Assembly: GCA_050949415.1 (NCBI GenBank)
Contig: JBMNFR010000015.1
Coordinates: forward strand, 124,001 to 188,000
Source: JAAZKI01 sp012799905
GTDB taxonomy: Bacteria; Verrucomicrobiota; Lentisphaeria; Oligosphaerales; Oligosphaeraceae
Direction: 5' to 3'
DNA length: 64,000 bases
Below, piece after piece: positions 1-9,450 of this stretch. Made by a program: the position numbers and the translations under genes. Within the stretch, counting starts at the first letter, position 1. Each line of letters opens with the position of its first letter. The notes below the pieces were generated by a model. It saw nothing but the letters and a program-made list of their open reading frames with translations. It did not search any database and was not told where the DNA came from.

Positions 1-1
1 C

Positions 2-310
2 AACACGATTGACTGGCCTCAAGAAGCTTGGCAGGCGGTGCTGGAAGGCATGCGCGCCTGCGTCGAAGCCCCGCTCGGCACTGGGCGCTCCATGCGCATG
101 GAGGGCGTCTCAGTGCTGGCCAAAACCGGCACTGCGGAAAACGTCCCCGGGAAAGCTCCTCACGCCTGGACCATCGCCGCTTTACCAGCGGAGCAGCCGA
201 CGCTGGTCGGCGTCTGCGTCGTCGAACACGGCGGCAGCGGCGGCAGGGTCGCTGCACCTATCCTGAAAAAAATCCTTGCCGCAGCATGGAACGCGAAACA
301 AGGGGAATGA
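2..310 (+). CDS. mrdA: Penicillin-binding protein 2 (peptidoglycan transpeptidase), C-terminal fragment
   Basis: This is the last ~102 codons of a class B penicillin-binding protein; the start lies before the window. The transpeptidase KTGT(AE) box is at 122-139. The following HAWTIAALP stretch and the terminal VEHGGSGGRVAAP segment fit PBP2/MrdA better than FtsI, because PBP2 typically has HAWF...GFAP and a GG-rich 'VAAPI' tail. The protein would crosslink peptidoglycan in the periplasm during side-wall elongation, together with RodA and MreB (mreB is at 41-42 kb). The gene stops at TGA 308-310 and repeat DNA begins about 20 bases later. The MrdA assignment rests on the C-terminus only, so another elongation-type PBP is possible. 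Confidence 0.8.
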   Translation, partial: NTIDWPQEAWQAVLEGMRACVEAPLGTGRSMRMEGVSVLAKTGTAENVPGKAPHAWTIAALPAEQPTLVGVCVVEHGGSGGRVAAPILKKILAAAWNAKQGE

Positions 311-1018
311 AGGGCTTTGTTTAGGGGCGAGGGGCGAGGGGCTTTTTTTAGGGGCGAGGGGCTTGTTTTAGGGGCGAGGGGCTTTGTTTAGGGGCGAGGG
401 GCGAGGGGCTTTGTTTAGGGGCGAGGGGCGAGGGGCGAGTTGAGCTTGGATTACGCTGTCCGCGTGGGGCGAGGGGCGAGGGGCGAGGGGCGAGTTGAGC
501 TTGGATTACGCTGTCCGCGTGGGGCGAGGGGCGAGGGGCGAGTTGAGCTTGGATTACGCTGTCCGCGAGGGGCGAGGGGACGTTGCCTGCCGTATGTACC
601 GTATGTGCCTCGCTTGCAGGAGCATGTAGTTCAAACTTCAGCTTACCGTACGTACCTCGCTTGCACGAGCATGTAGTTCAAACTTTAGTTTGCTGTATGT
701 CCCGCAGGCTTTAGCCTGCCATACGTCGTTCAAGCTTTAGCTTGCAGTATGTGCCTCGCTTGCACGAGCATGTAGTTCAAACTTTAGTTTGCTGTATGTC
801 CCGCAGGCTTTAGCCTGCCATACGTCGTTCAAGCTTTAGCTTGCCGTATGTGCCTCGCTTGCAGGAGCATGTAGTTCAAACTTTAGTTTGCTGTATGTCC
901 CGCAGGCTTTAGCTTGCCGTATGTGCCACAGGCGGCTCTGTGGTTCACAGTGGACGGTGTGGACGTTGTGGACGTTGTGGACGCTGGCTGCCGCCGTATC
1001 GCGCCACGCCAGAGCCAC
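311..1018. repeat. Intergenic repeat block: GGGGCGA heptamers plus copies of the ~100-bp dyad repeat
   Basis: No gene is supported here. From about 327 to 580 there are tandem GGGGCGA heptamers, interrupted by T-rich spacers (ctttgttta) and by a recurring 'gttgagcttggattacgctg' spacer. From about 590 to 928 there are roughly three ~100-bp units containing the dyads AAACTTTAGTTT, GCAGGCTTTAGCCTGC and CAAGCTTTAGCTTG. These are the reverse-orientation relatives of the 13-unit array at 60.2-61.7 kb. At 952-985 there is a 9-bp period (gtggacgtt). The open frames through this DNA are composition artefacts. Confidence 0.85.
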
Positions 1019-3310
1019 TTAGGGCGTAGTCGCCGGCTTATCGCCAGGTTTGCCTGCCGGCTTGCCGCCAGACTTATCACCAGGTTTGTCACCAGACTTG
1101 TCGGCTGGCTTGTCGCCAGGTTTATCTACTGACTTATCCCCGGGTTTATCACCAGGCTTATCCCCAGACTTCTCAGCCGGCTTATCACCGGGCTTATCCT
1201 CAGGCTTCTCAGCCGGCTTATCACCGGGCTTCTCACTCGCCTTATCACCAGACCTAACCGTCTTATTTTCAGACTTCTCAGTTGGCTTCTTGTCGTCTGA
1301 CTTCTCAGCCGGCTTATCCTCGGGCTTGCCACCAGACTTCTCAGCCGCCTTATCACCAGACCTAACCGTCTTATTTTCAGACTTCTCAGTTGGCTTCTTG
1401 TCGTCTGACTTCTCTGCGGGTTTGTCACCGTGCTTGCCACTCTGCTTGTCAGCAGACTTATCACCGGACCTGACCGTCTTGTCGCCAGACTTATCAGCCG
1501 GTTTATCCCCCTTCTTCGCGTCTTTTTTCTGGAAAAACGGTTTTGGCGGCTCTTTTTTAGTTCTTTTCAACCCCTCGAACGACGTCGGTGCTTTCGTCGT
1601 GCTGGGCAGCCCTTCGGGCTTAGTTAATGAGGCTGTTCCCGCGCCTTTACCGCTAGCGTCCGTCGGCATCGGCTTTTTCTTAAGGATAGCCAAAACGCTC
1701 CGCATGCTGTAAATCGCCAGGGCAAGGCCCACGGCGCTAATGAGCGCTGCAATCCATGAGATAAAGGCAAGCATGCCGGTGTTTCTGAATGCCATGAAGA
1801 CAGCATAGAACAGCATCAGCACCGGGCCGTTCATGCTCAGCAAGCGCAGTTTATGATTAAAAGCGTCCTCGTCAATGACGGCCTTGCGGCTTTCCAGCAC
1901 CTGCCGTTCCATCGCGCGCAAGCGCTCCTGCGCCTGCCGTTCAGCGTCCTTGCGGATTTTCTCTGCTTCCTGGCGGGCATTGTCACGGGCTTCTGCCAAC
2001 AGTTTATCGCTGTCAGCACTGGTTTCGGACAATTTTTTGCGTTCTTCCTCCAATTCTCGGCGTTGTTTTTCCAGCTCTTCGCGTGCGGCCTTAGCTGCGG
2101 CCACCTGTTCCGGCGTGCCGGGTTTTTCGGCCGCTGCCTTGGTGTAGCCGCGCTCCTCCGCCTTCTTCAACTCAGCATCAAGGTCGCTCGTCTTTGCTTT
2201 CAGCTCCTTGTCCCGCTCATCCAATTCCGTTTGCCGACGGGTGATTTCCGCCATCACAGCAGTCACTTGGGCTTTCTTGGCGTCTATCTCTTCCTGCGCC
2301 TTCTTCCGCAGTTCAGCGGCTTCGGTTTCGGCCGCTTCTTTTTTCGCCTTGATTTCCTTGTCGATCTCTGTGACTTTTTCGACCAATGCGGTCTTGGCTT
2401 TTTCCCGCTGTTCCTCCAGGCGCTTTTCCTCGTCAGCGGCTTTGGCTTCAGCTGCGGCGACAATCTCTGCCGCCTTGTCTTTCGCCTCTTGCGCCAGCTC
2501 GTTAACCTTTTTCAAGACTAATTCCCGGCCTGACTTCTCCTGCTCCTGCAAGTCGGCCGCCAGCTTAGCTTCGCCCTCTTCGCGTTTCTTGGCCAATTCC
2601 GCTGCCAGGGCGTCATCCGCCTGCTTCTTGATTTCCCCTACCTTCTGTTTTATCAGCTCAAGGGCGTCACGCTGCATTTTCTCGCTCTTCGCGGTGGCTT
2701 CAGCGATTTGGCTGGCGCTCTTCTCCTTGGCATGGGCGATCTGCGCGGCAATTTCCTCATTCGCCTGAGTACGCAAGGCCTCGACCTGCTGTTGAGCATG
2801 CTGCAATAACGCTTCGCCCTGCTGTTGAGCATGCTGCAATAACTCCTCGCCCTTCCGCCTGACTTCCAGAAGCATGGTCTGGCCTTCTTGCTCTGCCTGG
2901 CGCAGGATTTTCTGACGCTCCTGCTCGCCGACCAGGCGAGCGTTTTTAAGCATCATCTGCTCCATTTCCTTGGCAACGTCCGCACTCAAGGTCAAGCCGC
3001 TGGCGGCCGGCGCAGGCGCTGCCACCGGGGCAACCCGTGGGGCGGCCGGAGCAGCTGGTGCAGCCGGAGTCGCCGGAGTCGCCGGGGCAACTGGCGCAGC
3101 AGGAGGCGTCGCCACAACATTGACCGGCCGTGCCACTTTCAAGGCGGGCGGTGCACCGGGGGCAGCGGCCGCGTCAGCCCCGGCAGCCGCACCAGCAGCG
3201 TCACCGACCACGCGCATCGGCTTCCGGCACTTAGGGCACATCATTGACGGCATCGCTTCATCCAATTCCATCTTAGCTTGACAAGTTGGACAGACATGGA
3301 TCACGGACAT
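1019..3310 (-). CDS. Zinc-ribbon / long coiled-coil / membrane protein with a Lys-Pro-Gly-Asp repeat tail
   Basis: A 763-residue protein of unknown function with a clear mosaic layout. Residues 7-28 form a zinc ribbon (CPTC...CPKC). An Ala/Pro-rich linker runs to about residue 108. A highly charged alanine-rich coiled coil spans roughly 110-470 (repeated EKAKT/EAKAADEE-like heptads). A hydrophobic hairpin at about 490-535 looks like one or two membrane segments. The last ~200 residues are low-complexity repeats of K-P-G-D-K-P-A-[ED]-K type. The start at 3310 has a good AGGAGA ribosome site. The tail is strongly basic/acidic and probably disordered. The coiled coil superficially resembles an ATP synthase b-subunit or stalk protein, but nothing allows a firm function. 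It lies just downstream of ileS on the same strand. Confidence 0.8.
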   Translation of the reverse strand: MSVIHVCPTCQAKMELDEAMPSMMCPKCRKPMRVVGDAAGAAAGADAAAAPGAPPALKVARPVNVVATPPAAPVAPATPATPAAPAAPAAPRVAPVAAPAPAASGLTLSADVAKEMEQMMLKNARLVGEQERQKILRQAEQEGQTMLLEVRRKGEELLQHAQQQGEALLQHAQQQVEALRTQANEEIAAQIAHAKEKSASQIAEATAKSEKMQRDALELIKQKVGEIKKQADDALAAELAKKREEGEAKLAADLQEQEKSGRELVLKKVNELAQEAKDKAAEIVAAAEAKAADEEKRLEEQREKAKTALVEKVTEIDKEIKAKKEAAETEAAELRKKAQEEIDAKKAQVTAVMAEITRRQTELDERDKELKAKTSDLDAELKKAEERGYTKAAAEKPGTPEQVAAAKAAREELEKQRRELEEERKKLSETSADSDKLLAEARDNARQEAEKIRKDAERQAQERLRAMERQVLESRKAVIDEDAFNHKLRLLSMNGPVLMLFYAVFMAFRNTGMLAFISWIAALISAVGLALAIYSMRSVLAILKKKPMPTDASGKGAGTASLTKPEGLPSTTKAPTSFEGLKRTKKEPPKPFFQKKDAKKGDKPADKSGDKTVRSGDKSADKQSGKHGDKPAEKSDDKKPTEKSENKTVRSGDKAAEKSGGKPEDKPAEKSDDKKPTEKSENKTVRSGDKASEKPGDKPAEKPEDKPGDKPAEKSGDKPGDKPGDKSVDKPGDKPADKSGDKPGDKSGGKPAGKPGDKPATTP

Positions 3311-3347
3311 GATGCTTCTCCTAAGTTGGAACCTATAATATAAGAAC

Positions 3348-6300
3348 TCAGCCGCCTGACACCACTGTCAAGGCGAAGCGCGCGGGCACGCCGTTCAAAT
3401 CCACCTCATGCATAACTTCAGCGCACCCGGGAGTCATGCTCACGGCCAGGGTCTCGGCGCTGATGTACGCCGACTGCGCGACCATGGCCTGCGCGACTTC
3501 GTCCGGGGCGTCATAGACCACCCGAATGCGGTCTGTCACCTCAAAGCGCAGCTCCTTGCGCAGATTCTGCAATTTGCTCACGATTTCACGGGCCCAGCCT
3601 TCCTGGATCAATTCGGGCGACAGCCGGGTGTCGAGTGCGACCGTGATATCGTCTTCGTTGGCCACGGTCATGCCTTCTTTCTCTGTTCGCTGGATCAGGA
3701 TATCATCAGCGCTGAGCTCAACCATCTGGCCATCGCCGATATCCAGGGACACAGTTTCTCCGGCTTGCAGTCGCTTGATGGCGCTGCTGTCCAGCTTGGC
3801 AATCTGCGGCACAGCGACCTTCATCTTCGCGCCCAGCTTCGGACCTAGCCTCTTCAAGTTCGGCTTAGCGCTCAGGGTCACCAATTCCTCCTCATCAGCG
3901 CGCACCTCGACGATTTTCACGTTCAGCTCATCGGCCACCACGTCAGCCATTTCCTGCAAGTCAGCGCGCACCTCGGGATTTGCCGAGACCAGCACGGCAG
4001 CGGCCAGCGGCTGCCGGACTTTCAGCGCGGCCTGCGTCCGCAGGAAACGTCCCAACGACACTGCGGACATGGTTCGGCGCATGCGCTCAGTCAGGGCGGC
4101 GTCGCTGTAGGCTGACAAGGGCTCAGGGTAATCGCACAAGTGGACTGAGGCAGGCATGGCATCCGTCCTCAGGTTGCGGTAAATGGTCTCGGTGATAAAC
4201 GGGATGAACGGCGCGGCCAGCTGGCAAAGGGTGACCATCGTATAGTGCAAAGTCTGATAGGCCTCGTCCTTGTCAAGGTCATTGTCGCTCTTCCAGAAAC
4301 GGCGACGGCTGCGGCGAATGTACCAGTTGGTCAAATCATCGATAAAGCCCGTGAAGCGGGTGGCGGCGTGCTGCAAATCATAGCTGTCCAAGCTGGCGCG
4401 GACATCGGCGACAGTGCCCATCAAGCTAGACAACACCCAGCGATCCAGGACGTTGCTCGGCGCGGCAGGCGGCGCGGCAACGTCACCAGCCGGACGCCAG
4501 TTGTCAACCCGTGCGTAGGTCGCCAAAAAACAGTGTGCGTTCCAAAGCGGGATGATGACAGTGCGCATCACTTCGCGAACGGCCGCTTCGCTGAAGCGCA
4601 TGTCTTCCGCCCGCACCACCGGCGAGGACAGCATGCAAAGCCGCAAGGCGTCGGCGCCGTACTGGTCGACCACGGTCATCGGGTCAGGATAGTTCTGCAA
4701 GCGCTTCGACATTTTACGGCCATCCTCGGCCAAAATCAGGCCGTTGACGATGACGTTGAGGAAGGCCGGCTTGTCAAACAGTATGGTAGACAGCACGATC
4801 AGCGAGTAGAACCAGCCGCGGGTCTGGTCCAGCCCCTCGGCGATGAAATCGGCTGGGAAGGTCGCATCGACTTTTTCCTTGTTTTCGAAGGGATAGTGGT
4901 GCTGGGCGTACGGCATGGACCCGCTTTCAAACCAGCAGTCGAGCACTTCCGGGGTGCGGTGGTAGGTATGGCCGTCCCGCTTGATGACGATCTTGTCAAT
5001 GAAATGCTTGTGCAGGTCAGTCACCTTTTGGCCGGACAGCTCTTCCAATTCCGCCACTGAGCCGATGCAGATAGCGTCCGTCGGGTCATCGTCGTTAATC
5101 CAAATCGGTATGCAGGAACCCCAGAAGCGGTTGCGGCTGATGTTCCAGTCCCTGGCGTCGCCAAGCCAATTATCAAACCGCTTAGCGCCGACGTACTCCG
5201 GCATCCAGGTGATCTGGCGGTTGTTGCGCTGCAAGCGCTCGTGCAGGTCTTCGACCCGGACGTACCAGGCTTCAATGGCCCGGTAGATAAGCGGCGTGTC
5301 AGTACGTTCGCAGAACGGATAGCTGTGGACAATCGTCGACTGCTGCACCAATTTGCCGGCCTGCTTCAGATGCCGGATGATCGCCTTGTCCGCCTCTTTG
5401 CAGTTCTGGCCAGCGAAGTCCGGCGCCTCGTCTGTGAAGTTGGCGTCAATGTCGAGAGGGTCAACCAGTTCGATGCCAACGGCCTTGCAGACCCGGTAGT
5501 CGTCTTCGCCGTAGGCCGGGGCCTGGTGCACGATGCCGGAGCCGTCAGTAGTGGTGACATAGTCGTCCACCAGAACCTGGAAGGCATTCGGCTGGTTTGC
5601 AAAATACGGGAAAATCGGCTCGTAGCGAATGCCGGCCAGTTCGCGGCCCTTGCATTCCAAGAGCACCTGGTATTCGTCCTCTGACTTATAATACGTGCTC
5701 AGTCGCGCCTTGGCCAGGATGTAAGCGTCGTCAGTATCGCCGTCCCGCACCAGGCAATAATCAATGTCCGGGCCGACGCAGACCGCCAGGTTGGCCGGCA
5801 GCGTCCACGGCGTCGTCGTCCAAATCAGGATATAGACCTGCAACTTCTCGGCGCCTGGGAAGACATGGTCAAGGACTTTCATGCGGATGGTCACCGCCGG
5901 GTCTTGGACATCCTGGTAGTTGCTGCCAGCCTCCATATTGGACAGGGGGGTGTTCAGTTTCCAGCTGTAGGGCATGATGCGGTGCGCCTTGTAGACGCGT
6001 CCCTGGTCCCAGAGCTGTTTGAAGACCCACCAGATGCTTTCCATAAAGGTTGCGTCCATGGTCTTGTAGCCGTTGTCAAAGTCGACCCAGCGGCCCATCC
6101 TGGTCACGATTTGTCTCCACTCCTTGACATAGCGCAGTACCATGGAGCGGCATTGTTCATTGAAGACGTCAACCCCGCGTTCCATGATGGCAGGTGCTCC
6201 GGCCAAGCCGAGCTTCTCCTGGGCCAGGGCCTCAATGGGCAGGCCGTGGCAGTCCCAGCCAAAAGTCCGTTCGACATAGCGTCCGCGCATGGTCTGGTAG

Positions 6301-6509
6301 CGTGGAATGACGTCCTTAATCGTCCCGGCCAGCAAGTGGCCATAATGCGGCAGGCCAGTGGCAAATGGCGGGCCGTCGTAAAATACGTACGGTGGCGCGT
6401 CCTTGCGCCATTCCAGGGACTTGGTGAAAACGTCGTTCTCTTCCCAAAATTTCAGGACTTCTTCTTCCAGTTGGGCAAATGAGGCGTTGCTGTCATACGC
6501 TGCAAACAT
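3348..6509 (-). CDS. ileS: Isoleucyl-tRNA synthetase, class 2 (eukaryote-like) type
   Basis: Charges tRNA-Ile with isoleucine in the cytoplasm and edits mischarged valine. Its 1053 residues carry the class I signatures HYGH (residues 55-58) and KMSKR (599-603), with WDCHGLPIE after the first. The KMSKR (not KMSKS) ending, the length, and a C-terminus without the Cys4 zinc cluster match the IleS2 branch shared by eukaryotes and some bacteria; that branch is generally less sensitive to mupirocin (family knowledge). The start ATG at 6509 follows a GGAGA site. It is followed 37 bases later on the same strand by the zinc-ribbon protein gene. Identification is secure; drug response is only an inference. 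Confidence 0.97.
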   Translation of the reverse strand: MFAAYDSNASFAQLEEEVLKFWEENDVFTKSLEWRKDAPPYVFYDGPPFATGLPHYGHLLAGTIKDVIPRYQTMRGRYVERTFGWDCHGLPIEALAQEKLGLAGAPAIMERGVDVFNEQCRSMVLRYVKEWRQIVTRMGRWVDFDNGYKTMDATFMESIWWVFKQLWDQGRVYKAHRIMPYSWKLNTPLSNMEAGSNYQDVQDPAVTIRMKVLDHVFPGAEKLQVYILIWTTTPWTLPANLAVCVGPDIDYCLVRDGDTDDAYILAKARLSTYYKSEDEYQVLLECKGRELAGIRYEPIFPYFANQPNAFQVLVDDYVTTTDGSGIVHQAPAYGEDDYRVCKAVGIELVDPLDIDANFTDEAPDFAGQNCKEADKAIIRHLKQAGKLVQQSTIVHSYPFCERTDTPLIYRAIEAWYVRVEDLHERLQRNNRQITWMPEYVGAKRFDNWLGDARDWNISRNRFWGSCIPIWINDDDPTDAICIGSVAELEELSGQKVTDLHKHFIDKIVIKRDGHTYHRTPEVLDCWFESGSMPYAQHHYPFENKEKVDATFPADFIAEGLDQTRGWFYSLIVLSTILFDKPAFLNVIVNGLILAEDGRKMSKRLQNYPDPMTVVDQYGADALRLCMLSSPVVRAEDMRFSEAAVREVMRTVIIPLWNAHCFLATYARVDNWRPAGDVAAPPAAPSNVLDRWVLSSLMGTVADVRASLDSYDLQHAATRFTGFIDDLTNWYIRRSRRRFWKSDNDLDKDEAYQTLHYTMVTLCQLAAPFIPFITETIYRNLRTDAMPASVHLCDYPEPLSAYSDAALTERMRRTMSAVSLGRFLRTQAALKVRQPLAAAVLVSANPEVRADLQEMADVVADELNVKIVEVRADEEELVTLSAKPNLKRLGPKLGAKMKVAVPQIAKLDSSAIKRLQAGETVSLDIGDGQMVELSADDILIQRTEKEGMTVANEDDITVALDTRLSPELIQEGWAREIVSKLQNLRKELRFEVTDRIRVVYDAPDEVAQAMVAQSAYISAETLAVSMTPGCAEVMHEVDLNGVPARFALTVVSGG

Positions 6510-6598
6510 GCGTGCTATCTCCGGGCCTACTATCTCAAAATGAAACCATTCAACGGTTTACGGGGTAAAATCTTAACCGCAGGGAAAAGCGGCGGTTT

Positions 6599-7246
6599 TC
6601 ATTCGGCGTCTTGCCATGCTTCAATCTTGGCATACGGTATGCGCAGCCGGCTGGTCTGGCCGCGGTCGTCAAGCTGTTCAACCACGACGAGCTGATCCTG
6701 TGCCTCTACGATGCGGACAATGCGGAGGACAACGCCGTTGAACTTCACGTCCCACGGTCCAGCCGGTTTGCCGTCCCGGTCACGTGCGATCTGTTCGAAG
6801 TAGCTGCGTTTCCAGCCGCCGCTGGCGTCAGGCTTTGGCTCTTCTTCCTGCGGCTTGAGCATGGCGATATTGCGCTGGCGTTCGGCTTCGCGCTCTTCCT
6901 GGGCGCGTTTATCAGCCTCCAGCTTGGCCAGCATTTCCTTTTCACCCTTGATATCCATGGCAAACAGAATCACGAGCGGGTACACCCAGGGCAGAAGCAG
7001 TCCGAGCGTAAAATGCAGCCAAATAGAATGGCGGCGAGCTTGGGCGATGGATGCTGCCCAGCAGGCCGAGCCCAGCAGAAAAGTCAGGCCCAGGGCCAGT
7101 ACCATAGCCACCCCGGGATCGGCGTCCAGCTCGGCCTTTTCCGTCTCCTTGGCAAACCACATGGTAATGTCAACGATCTTCTGCCAAGCTTGTCTCAGCA
7201 GAAGCTTGCCTTGTTCAATCCATTGTTCTATAGCGTTCTCTTCCAT
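6599..7246 (-). CDS. Two-helix membrane protein with charged C-terminal domain, unknown function
   Basis: 215 residues. Two hydrophobic segments at about residues 46-66 and 76-96 are followed by a charged helix rich in E, K, R and Q (about 100-135). The C-terminal domain (about 145-210) contains a small beta-looking segment, FNGVVLRIVRIVEAQDQLVV. The start has a GCGAGGA ribosome site seven bases upstream of ATG. It lies 39 bases downstream of the larger membrane protein gene on the same strand and upstream of ileS, so co-transcription with def is plausible. I do not recognise a named family. Confidence 0.75.
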   Translation of the reverse strand: MEENAIEQWIEQGKLLLRQAWQKIVDITMWFAKETEKAELDADPGVAMVLALGLTFLLGSACWAASIAQARRHSIWLHFTLGLLLPWVYPLVILFAMDIKGEKEMLAKLEADKRAQEEREAERQRNIAMLKPQEEEPKPDASGGWKRSYFEQIARDRDGKPAGPWDVKFNGVVLRIVRIVEAQDQLVVVEQLDDRGQTSRLRIPYAKIEAWQDAE

Positions 7247-7285
7247 TGCTGTCCTCGCAGTGTGTTGTGGTCAATGCCTTTATTT

Positions 7286-8200
7286 TTAAAGGTCTTCCGG
7301 CGGTGGTTTTGGCGACAGGAACGCCCTAGTGTCCATGTAAATGTAAATAAGATAAAACAAAAAGGCGACCAGGAACATCTCCTGGAAGCTCCAGCCCGGA
7401 AAGTCAAAAAAGGAATAAACCAAGGCCAGCAGAAAGGGGGGGATGCAGCAATGCAGGGCGACGGTCCACAGGCTGCCTGGCGATTCGCGCCATTCGCTGC
7501 GGAACACCACTGCGGTGAGCATGAAGATGAACAGGCTAAGCAGGATGGGCTTGATTCGCACCAAGGTATGATACGCCAGCAGAAAAGGCGTCATGGCGAC
7601 GCAGACGGCCTGCGCGTGGCTGGCCAGCGCGGCCGCATCCAGCCGACCGTCAGCACCGCCCGCTATGGCGCTGGCATGTCGGCCCAAGGCGGCCAACTTT
7701 TCGCCGGCCAGGATCGGCACACGCAGCACGTGCCGATCGTTGCCCTCTTCCCGCAGCCAGAGCGTCACCGACGCAGGTTCCAGGAGAAGGCCGCGCGGCT
7801 CGACGCTGCTGGCCAGCTCGTGGTCAGGCGGAAACGCCTTGGGCTGGCTGGCAAAGTCAAAGCGCCAGAGGTTGACGCGGATTGTATGCGGCAGCTCCCA
7901 GTCAGCCTGCCAGTGCAGACGACCTTGCTCAAACCAAATTGCGCCTGCTGCCTTGCCCAGGTGGCTGGCAATGACCCTGGTCTCGCTGACAATCCCCGGC
8001 AAGGTCAGCATGACCTTCAACAGCGCCGCCAGAAATGCCATAACCAGCAAAATCACGGTTGGCGCCAGCCAGCGCCGATGCGTCCGAACCGCCTGTATTG
8101 CCAGAAATGGGCGCAGGAACAGCGCTGCCAGCACGCTGCGGTAGGGCGGCGGCTCTTCGGGCAACACAGGCAAAGGTGGGAGGTCATGATGTTCTTGCAT
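7286..8200 (-). CDS. Multi-pass membrane protein with extracytoplasmic domain, unknown function
   Basis: About 304 residues. One hydrophobic segment lies near residues 42-62, followed by a soluble stretch of ~140 residues. Then come three or four membrane segments (YHTLVRIKPILLSLFIFML and later). One N-terminal helix, an outer domain and a C-terminal helix bundle resemble DUF1189-type proteins in layout only; I do not claim homology. The frame could also begin at GTG 8212, directly after the def stop codon; ATG 8200 is preferred although neither has a good Shine-Dalgarno. Tight packing behind def implies one transcript. Confidence 0.7.
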   Translation of the reverse strand: MQEHHDLPPLPVLPEEPPPYRSVLAALFLRPFLAIQAVRTHRRWLAPTVILLVMAFLAALLKVMLTLPGIVSETRVIASHLGKAAGAIWFEQGRLHWQADWELPHTIRVNLWRFDFASQPKAFPPDHELASSVEPRGLLLEPASVTLWLREEGNDRHVLRVPILAGEKLAALGRHASAIAGGADGRLDAAALASHAQAVCVAMTPFLLAYHTLVRIKPILLSLFIFMLTAVVFRSEWRESPGSLWTVALHCCIPPFLLALVYSFFDFPGWSFQEMFLVAFLFYLIYIYMDTRAFLSPKPPPEDL

Positions 8201-8212
8201 GCGAGGACACAC

Positions 8213-8824
8213 TTAGCGTTTAGCGAGCTGCTTCAGCTCGTTTTTTTCCATTCGTTTCAACAGCGGCGCCGCGGCTTTCTGCTCTTCGTCCGACGCCCGG
8301 TCAATGAACAGAACGCCGTCAAGATGGTCGATTTCATGCTGGAGGCAACGCGCCAACAGACCGCCGCATTCGACGTCGATGACTTCATCGTCCAGGGTGG
8401 TGGCGTTCAAGCGCACCCGAGCCGAACGGGTGACTTCGCCTTGGACGCCGGGCAGGCTGAGGCAGCCTTCCCCACAGCACGTTGTCTCAGGCGAGGCCCA
8501 GGTGATTTCCGGGTTGACCAAGGCCAAAGGCATGCGCGGATTCAGGCTGACTTCCCCGGGGGACAGCGGTGCGGCAGGCGGCGGGCTGTCCTCGTCAGGA
8601 CAGGTGTCAACCACGATCAGGCGTATATTGACGCCGACCTGCGGTGCAGCCAGGCCGACGCCGACAACGTCGTTCTCCTGCATGGTCACCACCATGCGGG
8701 CAGCCAGCCGCCGCACTTCATCGGTGACTTCCTTGACCGGCGATGACTTCTGTCGCAGCGCCGGATGGCCATTTCGGACTATGCGCAACCGCCGGGGCCG
8801 CGCTGACTTGAGAAAATTCAACAT
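8213..8824 (-). CDS. def: Peptide deformylase
   Basis: Removes the formyl group from the N-terminal methionine of nascent proteins. All three family motifs are present: GVGLAAPQVG (residues 55-64), EGCLS (119-123, metal-binding Cys) and HEIDH (163-167, metal-binding and catalytic). At 203 residues it is slightly longer than the ~170-residue norm because of an insertion between the first two motifs (a DEDSPPPAAPLSPGE stretch). ATG at 8824 follows a GAGGCGG site; a TTG one codon earlier is also in frame. It heads a leftward gene run with the two membrane proteins. Confidence 0.95.
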   Translation of the reverse strand: MLNFLKSARPRRLRIVRNGHPALRQKSSPVKEVTDEVRRLAARMVVTMQENDVVGVGLAAPQVGVNIRLIVVDTCPDEDSPPPAAPLSPGEVSLNPRMPLALVNPEITWASPETTCCGEGCLSLPGVQGEVTRSARVRLNATTLDDEVIDVECGGLLARCLQHEIDHLDGVLFIDRASDEEQKAAAPLLKRMEKNELKQLAKR

Positions 8825-9450
8825 CAAACCGCCTCGTTCTGAATGCTCTCTCCCCTTTAGGACAAGAACAGAAATAGCAAACTACCAAATTTAATCGAAA
8901 AAGCCGATAGTTCAACCCAGTAGAAGGCTTTTTACCGCAATCGGCAGTCCAGGCGGGTAATGGGGCAGTTATTGATACTCGGAGTTCCGGTGAACTTCAG
9001 AGCTAGGCTTCTCGGATAGGGCACTTTAGTGGACAGTGGACAATGGACGGAAGTGGACTTTATATGGACGTTAGTAGACGATGGACTGTGGACTTTAGTG
9101 GACATTAGTGGTGAGTGGACGTGGACGGTAGTGGATGTTAATGGACTAAGAGGCTAAGACACGCGTCCTTCACAGGCCTTCAGTCGGCAAAAATGTATCA
9201 TGCTTACAGTCATGCCCCCTTGCGCCGTAGGCGCTTCGACGTAGGCGCGCACCCCAAAAGTGGCGCCTTGTAAAGGCACTACAGAAGACTGGCCCATTGC
9301 GGATTTTTCTCCAACCTCATGTTGCAACGGGCGAAACAGGCATAATCTTAACTGGTGGGAGTGGTGAGCGACGGTAGAAGACAACGCAGGGGGCCAACTG
9401 TCCACCCTAGATATTCCGTGGTTAAGTTAAAGATAATTAAGGAGTTGTTG
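8825..9450. repeat. Intergenic repeats: TGGAC element and hairpin element
   Basis: No gene is supported. About 8955-9010 holds a dispersed motif (ttgatactcggagttccgg). About 9021-9150 holds one copy of the ~125-bp TGGAC element in forward orientation. About 9190-9295 holds a hairpin-rich dispersed element (gcgccgtaggcgc; ggcgccttgtaaaggcac) shared with 15.3, 19.4, 43.4 and 57.9 kb. The AAGGAGT ribosome site of the next gene is at 9439-9445. Confidence 0.8.

Noticed and set aside
440..676. 78-codon frame in the first repeat block
   Set aside because: Made of the GGGGCGA heptamer and dyad repeat; no coding pattern.
1050..1712. 220-codon plus-strand frame rich in LSP/GLS repeats
   Set aside because: It is the antisense shadow of the KPGDKP-type tail of the leftward zinc-ribbon protein.
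6611..8746. 711-codon plus-strand frame
   Set aside because: It lies antisense to three well-supported genes, including def, has no ribosome site and no family signature; high GC gives long antisense frames.
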